A stretch of 64,000 nucleotides of DNA, from contig NZ_JAUSXQ010000001.1 of NCBI RefSeq assembly GCF_030816115.1, positions 1,364,001 through 1,428,000 of the forward strand, written 5' to 3'. The stretch comes from Chryseobacterium sp. W4I1. GTDB taxonomy: Bacteria; Bacteroidota; Bacteroidia; Flavobacteriales; Weeksellaceae. A model generated the notes under the pieces. The model was not told the origin of the DNA, ran no database searches, and worked only from the letters and a program-made list of their open reading frames with translations. Numbering within the stretch: position 1 is the first letter of the stretch; each line of letters opens with the position of its first letter. This document shows, in pieces, positions 34,566 through 44,189 of this stretch. The position numbers and the translations under genes were made by a program.

Positions 34566-35495
34566 TTAGTTGGCCATTTTATAACCATAAAAAGAGCTTA
34601 CTACAACCTGGTAAGTAGTTCCGCTGGTCACGGCTGCTGCTGAAGCCATACTTACGGTTTCTCCGGCATTTAAATAAGTGATGCACGAAACATTTGTTCC
34701 TACCAATATGCCGGGACTGGGCTGATAAGATTGTACAAGTATATTATTAGGAGTGGTGCTGAAGTTTTTTACAAGATATAGTACAGCCCAGGAAAAATTG
34801 GGAGCTCCCGCAATGGCACCGTTATCAAATTGGGTAGAGCCGTAAAACATATAATATCCGCTGGTAGACGCGGTAAATCTTCCATTGGCTGTATTCATTA
34901 CATTTCCTGTATTGATGACCGTTCCTTGAGGATAATTAATTTCACCGTTAATATAAGGTCCGCTCACTGTAGCCGGGAGAGACTGTCTGGTTGTGGTGCT
35001 TATGGTGGAAAAAGCATACGTGGATGCTGCTGCGGGCAGACTGTTGGAGCTTGAAAGTAAAATAAGTTCCCATGTGGTATTGGTCACTGTTCCCTTGCTT
35101 ATAAAAAATGCGTAGTAACCCGGAGGTACACTGACAGAAGATACTCCTGCACCGCTTTGATTGTCAATCAGCTCTGTACCGCTGGCGGCAATAGACAATG
35201 TTGCAGTACCGGTATTTTTGAAATGATAGGTTCTTCCTATAAAATTGCCGGCTCCGGTTATAGCAGCAGGAAGACTTAAAGTACCGTTGGTGTTGCCGGT
35301 GTAGGCTATATAGTAATCATTGGCATCAACAGGACCACCTGTAGATGTGGCTTTGTAGGTTGCCGCAAATGAACCGTTAACGGTTAGCTTACTGCCCGGA
35401 TTGCTGGTATCAATACCTATGTTACCGGTTTGAGAATACATCAGACTACAGTTTAAAGCTGCCAGCAACGGCAGTAAAAACAATTTTTTTATCAT
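34566..35495 (-). CDS. secreted 'NIGIDT' surface protein
   Basis: 309 residues, signal peptide MIKKLFLLPLLAALNCSLMYSQ. It begins with TGNIGIDTSNPGSKLTVNGS, the motif that opens many Flavobacteriia surface/tail-fibre-like proteins. A beta-rich domain follows (YYIAYTGNTNGTLSLPAAITG, FIGRTYHFKNTGTATLSI) and a C-terminal jelly-roll-like part (GYYMFYGSTQF.., AGETVSMASAAAVTSG), reminiscent of C1q/TNF-like heads. The C-terminus is not a clear T9SS sorting domain. Paralogue of the next gene upstream (35615). Confidence 0.72.
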   Translation of the reverse strand: MIKKLFLLPLLAALNCSLMYSQTGNIGIDTSNPGSKLTVNGSFAATYKATSTGGPVDANDYYIAYTGNTNGTLSLPAAITGAGNFIGRTYHFKNTGTATLSIAASGTELIDNQSGAGVSSVSVPPGYYAFFISKGTVTNTTWELILLSSSNSLPAAASTYAFSTISTTTRQSLPATVSGPYINGEINYPQGTVINTGNVMNTANGRFTASTSGYYMFYGSTQFDNGAIAGAPNFSWAVLYLVKNFSTTPNNILVQSYQPSPGILVGTNVSCITYLNAGETVSMASAAAVTSGTTYQVVVSSFYGYKMAN

Positions 35496-35614
35496 ATTTA
35501 TAAGATTAAATAGCAGGTAAATAAATTTATTGGTTTAAACTGCTGCAGGAGTGAGGGGATTTGCAGCAGTTCAATTTTTCAGCTTTATGTATTTAGAATC
35601 ATGGTTAAAGTTTT

Positions 35615-36730
35615 TTAATTTTGAAATTTCACAAAATCAAGATAGAAAGTTGGATTTCCGGCATTAAAAGTGATTGGAACTACTCCATTGGTTTTAACAG
35701 CTAAAACCGTATAAGTTCCCGGAGTGGAAAAATATAATACTCTGTTCTGATCTCTTGGGGCCATATAAATAGGCGTATTGGAGGTACAGTAGCTTTTCCA
35801 CACATCTCCGATTCCGTTGATGTAGAAAGTGTAGTCATTACAGTCGGAATTTATGGCAATTCCGCTGCGGAAAAAATACCATCCTTTGGCTGGAATTTGT
35901 ACCGAAATCCCTGTTGCTAGATTTCCTCCACCTGTAGTTCCGGTAAAAGGATTCACCAGTGTTCCCGAATAGGAAGTCCAGTTGTTGGCAAATGCTGTGG
36001 TAACGGTAGATGACCATGTAGCTAAACCATTAGCATCACTGGTCAGTACATAGCCAAGCTGCTGAGTTCCGTCTTTGATCTGTAATGCGCCATTGGTAGT
36101 CCCATTGTCTATAACAATTTTAGAATTGGCAGCTCCTGCAGGAACAGTAGTGGTTCCGATCAATACTTTTCCGGCTCCATTGATGCTTAAATTATTTCCG
36201 GCAGTAGCAATATTGGTTGCCTGGGAAAGTGTGCCTCCTAATTTAACATCAGTGCCTGTGATTGAAAGACCATTGCTTGCTGTAATTGAAGAAGAGCCCA
36301 TTGAGACTTCCCACGTAGAACTGGCGCCTGTAAGTCCTGTATTGATCACCTGTGCACTTTGATTTGGAGGAACCGTAATACTTGTATTTCCATTAATCGT
36401 TTCGGGAGCTGCGGAATTTACCGTGACTGTAAAATTTGTATTATTCTTGATTGTATACATTCGTCCCTTAAAATTTCCACTTCCACTAATGGCTGCAGGA
36501 AGATTGAATACCGCATTGGCGGGACCGTTGTAAGAAACATGAAAATCTGATGAATTTAAATTGTAAGATGTTGTACTTACAGCGGTATAATGGGCTGCCA
36601 AAGATCCATTAATATCTATTGTAGATCCTGGATTCGGAGTGTTTATTCCCACATTTCCCACTTGTGAAAATACAAGGGAAGAGGTGAGCAGCCCTAGTAT
36701 TTGTCCTAATTTTGTAATTTTTTTAAGCAT
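35615..36730 (-). CDS. secreted 'NVGINT' surface protein, paralogue
   Basis: 371 residues with signal peptide. Same opening (VGNVGINTPNPGSTIDINGS) and same second block (NLPAAISGSGNFKGRMYTIKN) as 34566. Then a linker with ANSKIVIDNGTTNGALQIKD and GYVLTSDANGLATW, which recur in phage-tail-fibre-like proteins of this phylum, and a different beta-sandwich end (GWYFFRSGIAINSDCNDYTF). Two genes of one family with different C-terminal heads suggest different binding targets. Ligand unknown. A kinase/regulator pair follows on the same strand upstream. Confidence 0.72.
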   Translation of the reverse strand: MLKKITKLGQILGLLTSSLVFSQVGNVGINTPNPGSTIDINGSLAAHYTAVSTTSYNLNSSDFHVSYNGPANAVFNLPAAISGSGNFKGRMYTIKNNTNFTVTVNSAAPETINGNTSITVPPNQSAQVINTGLTGASSTWEVSMGSSSITASNGLSITGTDVKLGGTLSQATNIATAGNNLSINGAGKVLIGTTTVPAGAANSKIVIDNGTTNGALQIKDGTQQLGYVLTSDANGLATWSSTVTTAFANNWTSYSGTLVNPFTGTTGGGNLATGISVQIPAKGWYFFRSGIAINSDCNDYTFYINGIGDVWKSYCTSNTPIYMAPRDQNRVLYFSTPGTYTVLAVKTNGVVPITFNAGNPTFYLDFVKFQN

Positions 36731-36992
36731 TTATTCTGATTTTAATATTTTACTTTAATTATGTATAGCATAATATTTTCACAATATGCTATACGATTTA
36801 TTAATTTTGGATTAAATAAAATTTAAAATATTGTTAATTTATTTATACTTTGGTTACGTATTTAGTATATGATTATTAATAATGTAAAAATATAGAAATA
36901 CTACTACAGAAACCAGAATGTTACGTAGAATAAAATAAAGGATGATGTAGAAAATTTTCTACATAGAGTAGTTGGACAAACTTGGCTGAAGA

Positions 36993-37607
36993 TCAGGCAA
37001 TATAGGTTTGATAGAGCTTAATTAGGTCTGCTAAATTTTTGGTTTTAAGTTTGTTATGTATTCTTTTCTTATAAGTGCTTATTGTAGGCATCTGGATACC
37101 CATTTTGTTTGAGATTTCTAAATTGCCATTACCCTGCACCATTAAAATAAAGATTTCATATTCCCGCACAGATAAATTCTTGATAGAATCAGCGGGAGAC
37201 TGCTGTAGCAATTGCTGTACGATAGAGGTCGGGTAATAAAAGCCATCGGAAAATATTCTACTCACAGCATCTGAGATCTCCTCAGATTTACTGAGTTTAC
37301 TGATGTATCCATCGGCGCCTTCTCTTATATATTGTACCGCTATTTCTTCTTCATAGGCTGAAAATATCAGTATTTTTATGGCAGAGTCCAGGGCTTTAAT
37401 TTCGGAGATCATTTTTTTATTTTTGCTTTCCGGCATATTGATATCCAAAATGACAAGGTCATATGGGCGGGTGGAAATTTTTTCCAGGGTTTCGGGGTAA
37501 TCTTTAGCTAGGTCTATTGTGATATTTGGAACCCTTGACTCTAAAATCATACTTGTTCCTACCAGTACAATATCGTGATCATCAGCAATGAGAATATTCT
37601 TAACCAT
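36993..37607 (-). CDS. LuxR-type response regulator, partner of the propeller kinase
   Basis: 204 residues: receiver (NILIADDHDIVLVGT, Asp55 in VILDINMPES) and LuxR helix-turn-helix (LSVREYEIFILMVQGNGNLEISNKM). It overlaps the end of the kinase gene by 8 bp, so the two are translationally coupled. Close relative of the regulator at 54251 and similar to those at 6994 and 50201. Confidence 0.93.
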   Translation of the reverse strand: MVKNILIADDHDIVLVGTSMILESRVPNITIDLAKDYPETLEKISTRPYDLVILDINMPESKNKKMISEIKALDSAIKILIFSAYEEEIAVQYIREGADGYISKLSKSEEISDAVSRIFSDGFYYPTSIVQQLLQQSPADSIKNLSVREYEIFILMVQGNGNLEISNKMGIQMPTISTYKKRIHNKLKTKNLADLIKLYQTYIA

Positions 37608-40600
37608 TTTTTTTGTTTATTAAAATCAGTTTAAAGGAAGTGCCTTTTAATTTGTTCTTTTCGAAGATAATTTTACCTTCTATCATTTGCAGCAGTTGCA
37701 ATACGAGATGAAGTCCCATTCCATATTTTTGCAGTAATAGCTTTTCATTTTCAATGTTATCCTGAAGTTTTGTGTAATATTCTATTTTCTTTTCATCCAT
37801 TCCGATACCAGTATCTGTTAGTGATAAGATAATGGTCTCTCCTTCTATATTGCTATCCACAGTTATAGAGCCATTCTTTGTGAATTTTACAGAGTTATCC
37901 AACAGGTTGTGGAAAATTGCGGACAATATATTTTTGCTGATCCATACCCACAGTGTCGGGTCAACATTGTTTATAATAATGGTATTATTGGTTTCTGCAA
38001 TAGCATGAAAAAGCACTTTTTTTTCTTCTATTAGCGTATGTAAAGAATACAGCTCCGTTTTATCAGACCGGTGGTGGGAATAAATATCCGCATATTCCTT
38101 TAAGGTAATGGTAAAGTTGTACAGTTGATCTGAGGATTTATAAATAGAACTGAGAACCTTTTCATGATATCCTTCGCTGGAGCTGTTTTTGTTCAAAGCC
38201 TCTTTAGCTGTGAGCGCAATAAATTTTATAGGCGTTGTAATATCATGGCTGACGGTTCCAATAAGCTTTTTTTGTTGTTCGACTTCTTTGTGCAGCTGTA
38301 TTTTTGTTTCTTCAAGCTTTTCTACCGTTTCAGAAAGACTCCTTGTGCGGGAATTGATAATTTCTTCCAGCTCATGATTTTTCTTTTTCAGAAAGCTTAT
38401 TCTCCATCTTACCAAAAAATACAGAAAGAGTAGAATGCCGGAAGCAATAAGTATTTTGAACCATAAGGTCTGATAAAAATAAGGAGGAATAATAATATTT
38501 ATTTTTTTATAAATGTATTTTCCTGTATCGGAAACTAATACTCTCACAACAAAACAATGATTTCCATATGTAAGATTCGAAATGGAAAATTTTCCGTCTT
38601 TTCCTATCGATTCCCATTTAACATTGGTTGTTCCACTCAGTTTGGCTTCTATAACAAGATTATCAGGATTAGAATAATAAGGAGTATCAATAAATATATC
38701 TATACGGTTGGATTCCGGCTTTATATTTAATATCTGATTGAAAAGCCGCTCCTTACCATCAAGCAAGGCTCTTTCTATATGTATGTTTTCAGGATAATAG
38801 CTCTTTATTTCTGTAGGATTGAAGAAAACCAAACCATCAAGAGAAGGAAATACGAACTCCCCATTTCCTAATTTATTTCCGCACACATTACTACCGCCAT
38901 TAAATTCATTGGTCTTAAACCCTGAAACTTTTGAAAATCTGTAATAATTAACCCTCGTTTTTTTATCCTTTACATAACGGAGCAGCTGGCTTTCCCGCAC
39001 CTTGAAAAGCCCGTTATTGGTAGAGATCCAGAAAAATCCCTTCTGATCTTCCAGGATAGTATGAGAAGAGGAGAGATTATTGTCCGCATCATAAGGCATC
39101 TTGATAAGACGGTTGTTTTTCAGCAGATAAAATCCCTTTCCTGAAGTGGTAATCCAGAAATTACCATCCTTGGATTGTATGATGTTGCGGATAGATAATT
39201 CGGTATTCGGATGTAAGTTGATGATTTTATTCGTCTTTAATGAGATTTTGTATAAACCTTTCGTTGTGCCGGCCAGCAGATAATCTTTGTCAAATTTCAT
39301 GAATTTCGTAGGTTCGTCATTAAAGAAAAACCTTTTTTTTACAGTCTTGAACGAAAGGTCATTGTAAACTATAAGAACTCCGCTGTATCCAACGGTTCCG
39401 TCCGTTTTTCCAAGAGCTTCAAAAGCATAGTATCTTTTTGCATCGAAAAAGAAGTCTATTAAAATAGTACTCCGTTTGGAAATAATTTTTGCATAAGCTT
39501 TCTTTTTCTGATACAGCAGCAGGTCACTTGCTTTGCGGGCAATAATGTTGTCTTCCTGATCATATGCCAAAAAGAATGGAATAATGCTTTTGAAATGCTT
39601 ATCTTCTACAAGCCCGTCCCGGTTGTATACCTCTCCGTAATTATTGATTACCGATGAGCTGCCATATGGTAAAGTCGCATAAAAGACAGATTCAGGCTTA
39701 GAAGGAGGTCTCTGGACAGTAGTAAAATCTGTAAAGCTGACGATCTGCAGGCCATAAGTACTGCTTCCCAGATAAAGTCTTTTATACGTTTTGTCATAAT
39801 ATACACTGATAATATTTTCAGTAATATCATCAAGCTGTACGAGTTTTGATATTTTAAACCGGTTATCTTCATAGTTGCACCGGTAAATGCTGTTGCCGTT
39901 GAATATAAAAACCTGATTATTGGCCCTGCTCCAGTAGATTTTACTTTTAGCATCGGTCAATAGCGGCTCATTATAAGAGCTGACTATTTTTCCCCTTTCA
40001 ATTTTCTGAACTTTTTTTGATTGATTATCAATAAAGAATACGGACTTATCGATCACAAATATTCTGGCAATATTTTTATATTTCGCTTTTATATTCAGAT
40101 TTTCTTCTGCTTTAGAAAGATTATTAACGTACTTAATGGAGTTTTCCCTTATAAAATAAATACCTTCCTGGCATGGAAAATAAAGGCTCATACCGGGCGA
40201 TGTGGTATAGATATAATTGGAAGAGTATAAAAAGTAATTGACGTTGTCCCTGAATATATAATCGATATTCCTTTTTGAAGTTTTTGTGACTTTTGGTGAT
40301 CTTTTGTTGATCAGTAAAGTTTTTCCCGAATCTCCAGTGGTAAAAATACTGTCCTTTTCAGGGTAACCGTAGAAAAATGTAAACCTTTGATTGTTTAGCG
40401 GAAGGTTCTTATAAACTACAAACTTCATCCCATCATATCGTACAATTCCGTTTTCAGTGGTCAGCCAGATAAAACCATATCGATCTTTTATAATATCCTT
40501 TACACTGTTCTGCGGCAGGCCGTTATCTGTATTATATAACTGAATATTATATTGTTGGCCATAAATAACAGAAAAGATAAAGAAAAGAACAACGGAAGTA

Positions 40601-40611
40601 TATTTTTGCAC
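37600..40611 (-). CDS. two-component-propeller sensor histidine kinase
   Basis: 1003 residues: signal peptide; about 650 residues of beta-propeller repeats (reg_prop-like: YNTDNGLPQNSVKDIIKDR.. at the start, GNFWITTSGKGFYLLKN, GFFWISTNNGLFKV); a Y_Y_Y-like Ig domain (about 680-755, LTYGNHCFVVRV); a transmembrane helix (ILIASGILLFLYFLV); a coiled coil; HisKA with His789 in TVSHDITTPIKF; and an ATPase domain (NLLDNSVKFT, DTGIGMDE, KYGMGLHLV). Such kinases (hybrid forms in Bacteroides) sense polysaccharide breakdown products; here no glycan gene cluster is adjacent. The two surface-protein genes downstream are possible targets. Confidence 0.92.
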   Translation of the reverse strand: MQKYTSVVLFFIFSVIYGQQYNIQLYNTDNGLPQNSVKDIIKDRYGFIWLTTENGIVRYDGMKFVVYKNLPLNNQRFTFFYGYPEKDSIFTTGDSGKTLLINKRSPKVTKTSKRNIDYIFRDNVNYFLYSSNYIYTTSPGMSLYFPCQEGIYFIRENSIKYVNNLSKAEENLNIKAKYKNIARIFVIDKSVFFIDNQSKKVQKIERGKIVSSYNEPLLTDAKSKIYWSRANNQVFIFNGNSIYRCNYEDNRFKISKLVQLDDITENIISVYYDKTYKRLYLGSSTYGLQIVSFTDFTTVQRPPSKPESVFYATLPYGSSSVINNYGEVYNRDGLVEDKHFKSIIPFFLAYDQEDNIIARKASDLLLYQKKKAYAKIISKRSTILIDFFFDAKRYYAFEALGKTDGTVGYSGVLIVYNDLSFKTVKKRFFFNDEPTKFMKFDKDYLLAGTTKGLYKISLKTNKIINLHPNTELSIRNIIQSKDGNFWITTSGKGFYLLKNNRLIKMPYDADNNLSSSHTILEDQKGFFWISTNNGLFKVRESQLLRYVKDKKTRVNYYRFSKVSGFKTNEFNGGSNVCGNKLGNGEFVFPSLDGLVFFNPTEIKSYYPENIHIERALLDGKERLFNQILNIKPESNRIDIFIDTPYYSNPDNLVIEAKLSGTTNVKWESIGKDGKFSISNLTYGNHCFVVRVLVSDTGKYIYKKINIIIPPYFYQTLWFKILIASGILLFLYFLVRWRISFLKKKNHELEEIINSRTRSLSETVEKLEETKIQLHKEVEQQKKLIGTVSHDITTPIKFIALTAKEALNKNSSSEGYHEKVLSSIYKSSDQLYNFTITLKEYADIYSHHRSDKTELYSLHTLIEEKKVLFHAIAETNNTIIINNVDPTLWVWISKNILSAIFHNLLDNSVKFTKNGSITVDSNIEGETIILSLTDTGIGMDEKKIEYYTKLQDNIENEKLLLQKYGMGLHLVLQLLQMIEGKIIFEKNKLKGTSFKLILINKKNG

Positions 40612-40931
40612 AAACTTTTTTATTTAATCTTTTGCAAAGTTAGTATCCAATATACAATAGCAATAATAATAAATAACTTTTTTTTCATATTTGATAAAAC
40701 TAAAAAGCAAAATTATTAAAGAAAATGAAACATGTAGAAAAATAACATCATAACGGTCTCTGAATGAGCTGATAGCTATTCACCAGCATACTTTGTAGGC
40801 AAATTAGGGATCTGAAAATAAACTGTAAACAACTTCATAGATTTACGAAACATTACACCAAATTTCTAAAAAAGCATAGGATCAGATAAAAATCTAAAAT
40901 TAGAATTTTTTATTGTAGTCAGATTATCAGT
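40612..40931. other. intergenic region with promoter of the propeller kinase
   Basis: No gene seen. Minus-strand TAACTTTG (40635-40642) fits the TAnnTTTG -7 box 24 bp before the kinase start. The rest is AT-rich and featureless to me. Confidence 0.4.
40635..40642 (-). promoter_or_regulatory. -7 box (TAACTTTG) of the propeller kinase
   Basis: Perfect TAnnTTTG match 24 bp upstream of the start codon at 40611. The -33 element is weak (TTG at a plausible distance). Confidence 0.45.
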
Positions 40932-41564
40932 CTATTGTGTACGAACCAATCCATATTCCATTGCTAATTTTATAGCAGTACTTAAGTTTGAAGTTTTGAA
41001 TTTTACGATGAGGTTCTTGCGGTGACTTTCTACAGTATGCGGGCTTATGCATAATTTATCTGCAATCTGAATGGTAGTCAGGCCTAAAGATGCTTCCATT
41101 AAAATTTCCTTTTCCCTGCGGGTAAGTTTGGGTACTGCATTTAATCCCGATTTTGTTTTCATCTCTACAATTCTTTTGGTTTGATTGCATAAGAATTTCT
41201 CACCTGTAAGTATAGTCTGTATCCCTGAAATTATTTCCGAGACCAATGCATTCTTCTGTATATATCCCATTGCACCTTCCTCTAAGGTACTGTTGATAAC
41301 TGCAAATTCATTGTGTACACTCAAAATCATGATCTGAGTAGCCGGATATTTTTTTAATATAGGTTTGATCAGATCTATGCTGTTGCCATCGGAAAGGTTG
41401 ATGTCCAGTAGTAAAACATCTAAAATCTGGTTTTCTAATCCTGTAAAAAGCTCACTAGAGGAAGAGTAGCAACCCACTACCGCAAAATTCTCTTGTTGCG
41501 AAAGAATGTTTTTTAAGCCTTCCAGCAATAATGGGTGATCATCGGTTATCGCTATTTTAATCAT
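40932..41564 (-). CDS. LuxR/NarL-type response regulator
   Basis: 210 residues from MIKIAITDDHPLLLEGL; the upstream in-frame Met at 41594 would overlap the kinase gene by 23 bp. Asp54 in LLLDINLSDGNS is the phosphorylation site. C-terminal LuxR domain (LTRREKEILMEASLGLTTIQIADKL, ISPHTVESHRKNL). It follows the TPR kinase by 7 bp. Target genes unknown. Confidence 0.92.
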   Translation of the reverse strand: MIKIAITDDHPLLLEGLKNILSQQENFAVVGCYSSSSELFTGLENQILDVLLLDINLSDGNSIDLIKPILKKYPATQIMILSVHNEFAVINSTLEEGAMGYIQKNALVSEIISGIQTILTGEKFLCNQTKRIVEMKTKSGLNAVPKLTRREKEILMEASLGLTTIQIADKLCISPHTVESHRKNLIVKFKTSNLSTAIKLAMEYGLVRTQ

Positions 41565-41571
41565 AAACTGT

Positions 41572-43812
41572 TTATTTTGGAAATTTGATTTCAATACTGG
41601 TTCCTATATTGATCTGGGATTCTATTTGCATGGTGCCTCTCAGAAACTCAATACGGGAACGGATATTGTGGAAGCCTGCAGAGTTTGATTGATTCAGTTT
41701 GTCGATATCAAATCCTTTTCCGTCGTCTTCCACGATAAGGACATATTCCAGTTCATTTTCAATGACCTGAATAATAATCTGTTCTGCATCAGCATGTTTT
41801 AAAGCATTGTTTACCAATTCCTGGATAATCCTGTATACAATCAACTGGCTGTCTAAGGATAATTGATTTGAATAATGTAAAAACTGAACATCAATATCCA
41901 TATTTGGAGTCGTCATCCGGGAAACATAATCCATTAATGTTTCCTGAAGGCCATATTTCAATAGCAAATCGGGCATTAGATTATGGGCAACACGACGGAG
42001 TTCGTCAACCGCTATATCGATCTGTGCCATTGATCTTTCTATGTGTGGCTGATGGTGATCATTAGATTTATCTTTTAATAAAAATAAATTCATCTTCGTT
42101 CCGGAGAGTAAACTTCCAAGACCATCGTGAAGATCCCTGGCCATTCTTCCACGTTCTTGCTCCTGACCTTCCAGCATCACCGTGAGGTTGGATATTTTTG
42201 AATCCTGTTTTACCTTTTCCATTTCAAGCAGATGTAATTTCTCTTTTTGCTTCATGCCTTTTGCTCTCTGAAAATAGGCATACAATAATAAAATAAGCAG
42301 TAAAGAAACAGAAGCTGTCAAACCGATATAGAACCTGTTAATTTTCTCTTTATATCCCACCTGTGTTTTGTAAAGATCCACTTCCTGTTTTCTGTTATAG
42401 GATTCCAGCTGTGATAAACGAAGTTCCTGGGCCTTTTTGCTGTTTTCTATTTCGGTAAATTCCAGTTTCCTGAATTGATTCTCTTTCGTCAATTCCAGAT
42501 TCTCCAATTTCTGGGCCTGCTGTAAACTGTGCCAGCTCATTTCCTTAAGTTGCTGTTCCTGCTTTTCAGACGCTAACTGTAAACGGAGCAACTGCTGCTT
42601 TTGTTTCTCCCTTTCATATTGAATCTCCAGTTTTTTACCTAATGCAGCATTTTTCTGATCATAAATTTGTTTAAAGGTTTCCAAATAAGCTTTTTGGTAA
42701 AAAATAGCTTCTTTAAAATTATTTTCACTCTGAAATAGCTGTGAGAGATTTTCAAAAATAGACAGCTTGATATTCGGATCAGAGATTTTGTCATATTCTG
42801 ATTCTGCAAGTGCCGTCATGAGATAATTTTTTGCTTCTTCCTTATTGTTATTCTGTAAAGCTATTTCTGCCAAAATACCATTGGCTGAGGCTACATGGTC
42901 GTGATTTCCTGTAGCGGTCCCTTGGGTTTTAGCCAAATTAGCGTAATACAGCACCTTGTCTTTGTAGGATTTAGGGAAATAATTTAGATATAAATTAGCC
43001 AGATTGATCGCTACAAAAGAAAGATTGGAAGGGAAGGGCATATGTGCCTTATTCGCCTTGTAAGTCTCTACCGCTTTGATATAATAAGCTTCTGCCTGCT
43101 GGATAAAAGCTTTATTGGCGGGAGAGGATTCATAGCGCTTTTCATACATATAGCCCATCGCCATATAAGCATCAAACAAATTCATGGGATCATTCTGCTG
43201 AATGGCCATTTCTAATGATAGCTTACTGTATTTTTCCTGCAGTTCGTATTCATTCCAATCGGCGTAGATACTATTTAACTCCCTATATACTGAGGCTTTT
43301 CTATTATTTAAACTTTCAGAATAGGGGGCTTTTTCATAAAATGATAAAGCTTTTAAAAAATAGCGAACCGCTTCAGCTTCTTTGTTATTACGGGCACGGA
43401 TCCAGCCAAGGCCATAGGCCACATAACCATTTGTTTCCTGGTCATAGGTTTTGGTTTCATAGAACTCGGCAGACCTGGAAGCGTTTTCATAGGCTTTTAC
43501 ATCATCCAGTATTCTATAGTTAATGGCAGCGATGATGTATAAATAGGCAGCATATTTTCCGTCAGCTATTTTTTTGGCATAAGCAATATTTTCATTTAAA
43601 ATTACAAAAGCTTTATCCTCCTGTTTATTAAAAAAAAGAGCCTGTGCATATTTTCCGGTCATCATCAGGCGTTGAGTACTGCCCGGTTTATATTTTTTAT
43701 ATTGCTGTTCCAGATTACTGTGCAGTTCCTGAGCTGATATAAGCTCACCTGTTAAGACAAGACATAAAAAAGGAACGGAGATGAGGAAAAAACGAAAATT
43801 TCTTATCAGCAT
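41572..43812 (-). CDS. TPR sensor histidine kinase (HisKA_3 type)
   Basis: 746 residues: signal peptide (PFLCLVLTGELISA), TPR sensor region to about 390 (GWIRARNNKEAEAVRYFLKA and similar), a long Gln/Glu/Lys coiled coil (about 395-490), a transmembrane helix (ASVSLLLILLLYAYF), a second coil, then HisKA_3 with His562 in MARDLHDGLGSLLSG and an ATPase domain (ELVNNALKHA, DDGKGFD, FHNIRSRIEFL). Classic NarX/DegS-like kinase; partner is the regulator at 40932. Confidence 0.93.
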   Translation of the reverse strand: MLIRNFRFFLISVPFLCLVLTGELISAQELHSNLEQQYKKYKPGSTQRLMMTGKYAQALFFNKQEDKAFVILNENIAYAKKIADGKYAAYLYIIAAINYRILDDVKAYENASRSAEFYETKTYDQETNGYVAYGLGWIRARNNKEAEAVRYFLKALSFYEKAPYSESLNNRKASVYRELNSIYADWNEYELQEKYSKLSLEMAIQQNDPMNLFDAYMAMGYMYEKRYESSPANKAFIQQAEAYYIKAVETYKANKAHMPFPSNLSFVAINLANLYLNYFPKSYKDKVLYYANLAKTQGTATGNHDHVASANGILAEIALQNNNKEEAKNYLMTALAESEYDKISDPNIKLSIFENLSQLFQSENNFKEAIFYQKAYLETFKQIYDQKNAALGKKLEIQYEREKQKQQLLRLQLASEKQEQQLKEMSWHSLQQAQKLENLELTKENQFRKLEFTEIENSKKAQELRLSQLESYNRKQEVDLYKTQVGYKEKINRFYIGLTASVSLLLILLLYAYFQRAKGMKQKEKLHLLEMEKVKQDSKISNLTVMLEGQEQERGRMARDLHDGLGSLLSGTKMNLFLLKDKSNDHHQPHIERSMAQIDIAVDELRRVAHNLMPDLLLKYGLQETLMDYVSRMTTPNMDIDVQFLHYSNQLSLDSQLIVYRIIQELVNNALKHADAEQIIIQVIENELEYVLIVEDDGKGFDIDKLNQSNSAGFHNIRSRIEFLRGTMQIESQINIGTSIEIKFPK

Positions 43813-43833
43813 TTTTTAAGGTTGTAATCGCGG

Positions 43834-43841
43834 CAAAGGTA
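43834..43841 (-). promoter_or_regulatory. -7 box (TACCTTTG) of the TPR kinase
   Basis: Minus-strand TACCTTTG matches TAnnTTTG, 22 bp before the start codon at 43812. Confidence 0.45.
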
Positions 43842-43964
43842 TTACTTTGCTACTTTTCATTGCTTATGATTTCATATTCTATTTTAAAAAGTCTCGGATT
43901 TTAGCCATCGAGATGAATCGGGTTTTATTTAGGTTCAAAAATCGTTATTCTTATTAAATATTTC

Positions 43965-44031
43965 AATCCCTGCTTTCAGCTAATTTGTATTCTTTTCTTC
44001 AATTATAAAAAATTAGCTGAAAGCAGGGATT
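43965..44031. repeat. 22-bp inverted repeat
   Basis: Arms AATCCCTGCTTTCAGCTAAT.. (43965-43986) and its complement (44010-44031) with a 23-base spacer. The right arm is repeated in direct orientation at 45675-45696, so the two lipoprotein genes 44190-45663 are flanked by direct repeats. Confidence 0.8.
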
Positions 44032-44189
44032 TTATGTGAGAACGGGTTTCTGTAAATTTGCTTACTCTATTTCTGAAAGGCACAAATGATGAAGAAATAT
44101 ATACAGATATAAAAATGATTATAATTACATCAACTGGATTTTTTAATCACAAGATTTGTTTATTTTAAGCAGATCAAAAAAGTAAATTA

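Larger units (their letters stand above)
43813..44189. other. divergent intergenic region with a long inverted repeat
   Basis: No gene seen. Contains the kinase promoter box (43834-43841) and a 22-bp inverted repeat (43965-43986 / 44010-44031), one arm of which recurs at 45675-45696. CACAAATGATGAA (44081-44093) is a dispersed motif seen again near 45751 and 51076. Confidence 0.5.
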
